NCBI GenBank assembly: GCA_003660635.1
Contig: QMUP01000076.1
Coordinates: 1-5,449 of the forward strand
Source: Candidatus Wolframiiraptor sp.
GTDB taxonomy: Archaea; Thermoproteota; Nitrososphaeria_A; Caldarchaeales; Wolframiiraptoraceae
DNA length: 5,449 nucleotides
Direction of reading: 5' to 3'
Shown piece by piece: positions 4,939-5,449 of the stretch (positions are counted from its first letter, which is position 1; each line of letters starts with the position of its first letter). The notes beneath the pieces were generated by a model. The model saw only the letters and a list, made by a program, of their open reading frames with translations, searched no databases and was not told the origin of the DNA. A program made the position numbers and the translations under genes.

Positions 4939-5404
4939 CTTGGGAGAGTTTTTTATAAATTTCCATTACAACTTCATAATCTCTTTCGGTAATTCTCCTT
5001 ATGCTTCCTCTGAAAACGCGGGCTGCAGCTTTTCTTCCTAGTAGGAGGGGCATCCGATCTTTTAATCGATCTAATGGGATCATGAATGGCCACATCTCTG
5101 CCTCTTCAAACTCAACGGCATAATCGAAGCTAATCGAGGGCGAGCCAATTATGTGGAATCTTTGCTCATCGGTCATCGGATGGGCCGGCCCCGCTAGGAC
5201 CCCTCTTCCCATGAATCCCCTTTCGGTGAATTCCGTAACATAGAAAAGTACCCTATCTCCCTTTTGTAATCTCTTCAGGTTTGCCGCTCTAGCGCTTAGT
5301 GACCAAAACTTGTTGGTAACCCTGTTTGCTAGGACTTCGCGAGCTGGAATAACTTTGCCCATGTGGATGTGATCCTTTACTATGAATACCCAGTAATTCT
5401 CCAT
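4916..5404 (-). CDS. EVE domain-containing protein (PUA-like fold)
   Basis: This 162-residue protein consists almost wholly of one EVE domain (PF01878, formerly UPF0310 type), the usual size for stand-alone members. Typical features are the N-terminal YWVFIV strand (4-9), FWSLSARA (33-40), LQKGDRVLFYV (46-56), FMGRGVLAGPA (64-74) and the C-terminal RVFRGSIRRIT (129-139). EVE domains are PUA-like and are thought to bind modified bases in DNA or RNA; some are fused to McrB-like restriction enzymes. No nuclease or ATPase partner is present here, so a defence role is not indicated, and an RNA-modification or housekeeping role is equally possible. The ATG at 5404 is chosen because the conserved YWV strand starts three residues later and a TATA box lies about 26 bases upstream, consistent with a leaderless message. 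A GAGGGG sequence nine bases before the ATG could also serve as a weak ribosome binding site. No signal peptide or membrane segment is seen. Confidence 0.85.
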   Translation of the reverse strand: MENYWVFIVKDHIHMGKVIPAREVLANRVTNKFWSLSARAANLKRLQKGDRVLFYVTEFTERGFMGRGVLAGPAHPMTDEQRFHIIGSPSISFDYAVEFEEAEMWPFMIPLDRLKDRMPLLLGRKAAARVFRGSIRRITERDYEVVMEIYKKLSQEKAKDRA

Positions 5405-5426
5405 ACTCGTTAACCCCTCGAATTCA

Positions 5427-5434
5427 TTTATAAA
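5427..5434 (-). promoter_or_regulatory. TATA box of the EVE gene
   Basis: The minus strand reads TTTATAAA within ATTTTTATAAATG, centred about 26 bases from the ATG at 5404. This is a near-ideal archaeal TATA box, and its distance predicts transcription starting at the start codon. It is the clearest of the three leaderless-type promoters in the window. Confidence 0.6.
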
Positions 5435-5449
5435 AATAATACTTCACAA

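Overview
The window reads as archaeal chromosomal DNA, probably from a thermophile. Three things support this. AT-rich TATA-like boxes lie about 26-33 bases upstream of three minus-strand ATG codons, as expected for leaderless archaeal transcripts. The tRNA-Asn(GUU) has almost pure G-C stems, encodes no CCA end, and carries an 11-base intron at the canonical archaeal 37/38 position. The electron-transfer genes and the radical SAM gene belong to families common in archaea. The lineage (a TACK-type archaeon is only a guess) cannot be fixed from this sequence.

Left part (1-4011), all on the minus strand. Reading leftward there is a tight operon of etfB (4011-3205), etfA (3208-2219) and an FAD-linked 2-hydroxyacid dehydrogenase of the GlcD/LctD/D-LDH family (2222-846). 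Both junctions are four-base overlaps (ATGA and TTGA). A radical SAM peptide-maturase-like gene follows 42 bases later (803 to beyond position 1, incomplete). The order etfB-etfA-dehydrogenase matches the bacterial lctBCD module for NAD-dependent, Etf-coupled lactate oxidation. The inferred job is to pass electrons from a 2-hydroxyacid such as D-lactate or glycolate through the dehydrogenase FAD to the EtfAB flavins, and from there to an acceptor or a confurcating reaction. The EtfA here has no N-terminal ferredoxin domain, so the electron route may differ from the Acetobacterium enzyme.

Middle part (4012-4446). A divergent promoter region separates etfB from the tRNA-Asn gene (4154-4237, plus strand). 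Just before the tRNA is a degenerate T-arm-like stretch. After it come about 200 bases with no gene but with seven T tracts, read as a tRNA terminator region.

Right part (4447-5449). An unrecognised basic protein gene (plus strand, best start TTG at 4489, stop at 4896) converges on a single-domain EVE (PUA-like) protein gene (5404-4916, minus strand). A hairpin with a T-rich tail lies at the convergent junction.

No CRISPR array, insertion sequence, defence island or clearly new multi-gene system is visible. The points most worth a second look are the Etf-linked dehydrogenase operon, the very short tRNA intron with its tRNA-like upstream sequence, the tryptophan-rich radical SAM enzyme and the orphan gene.
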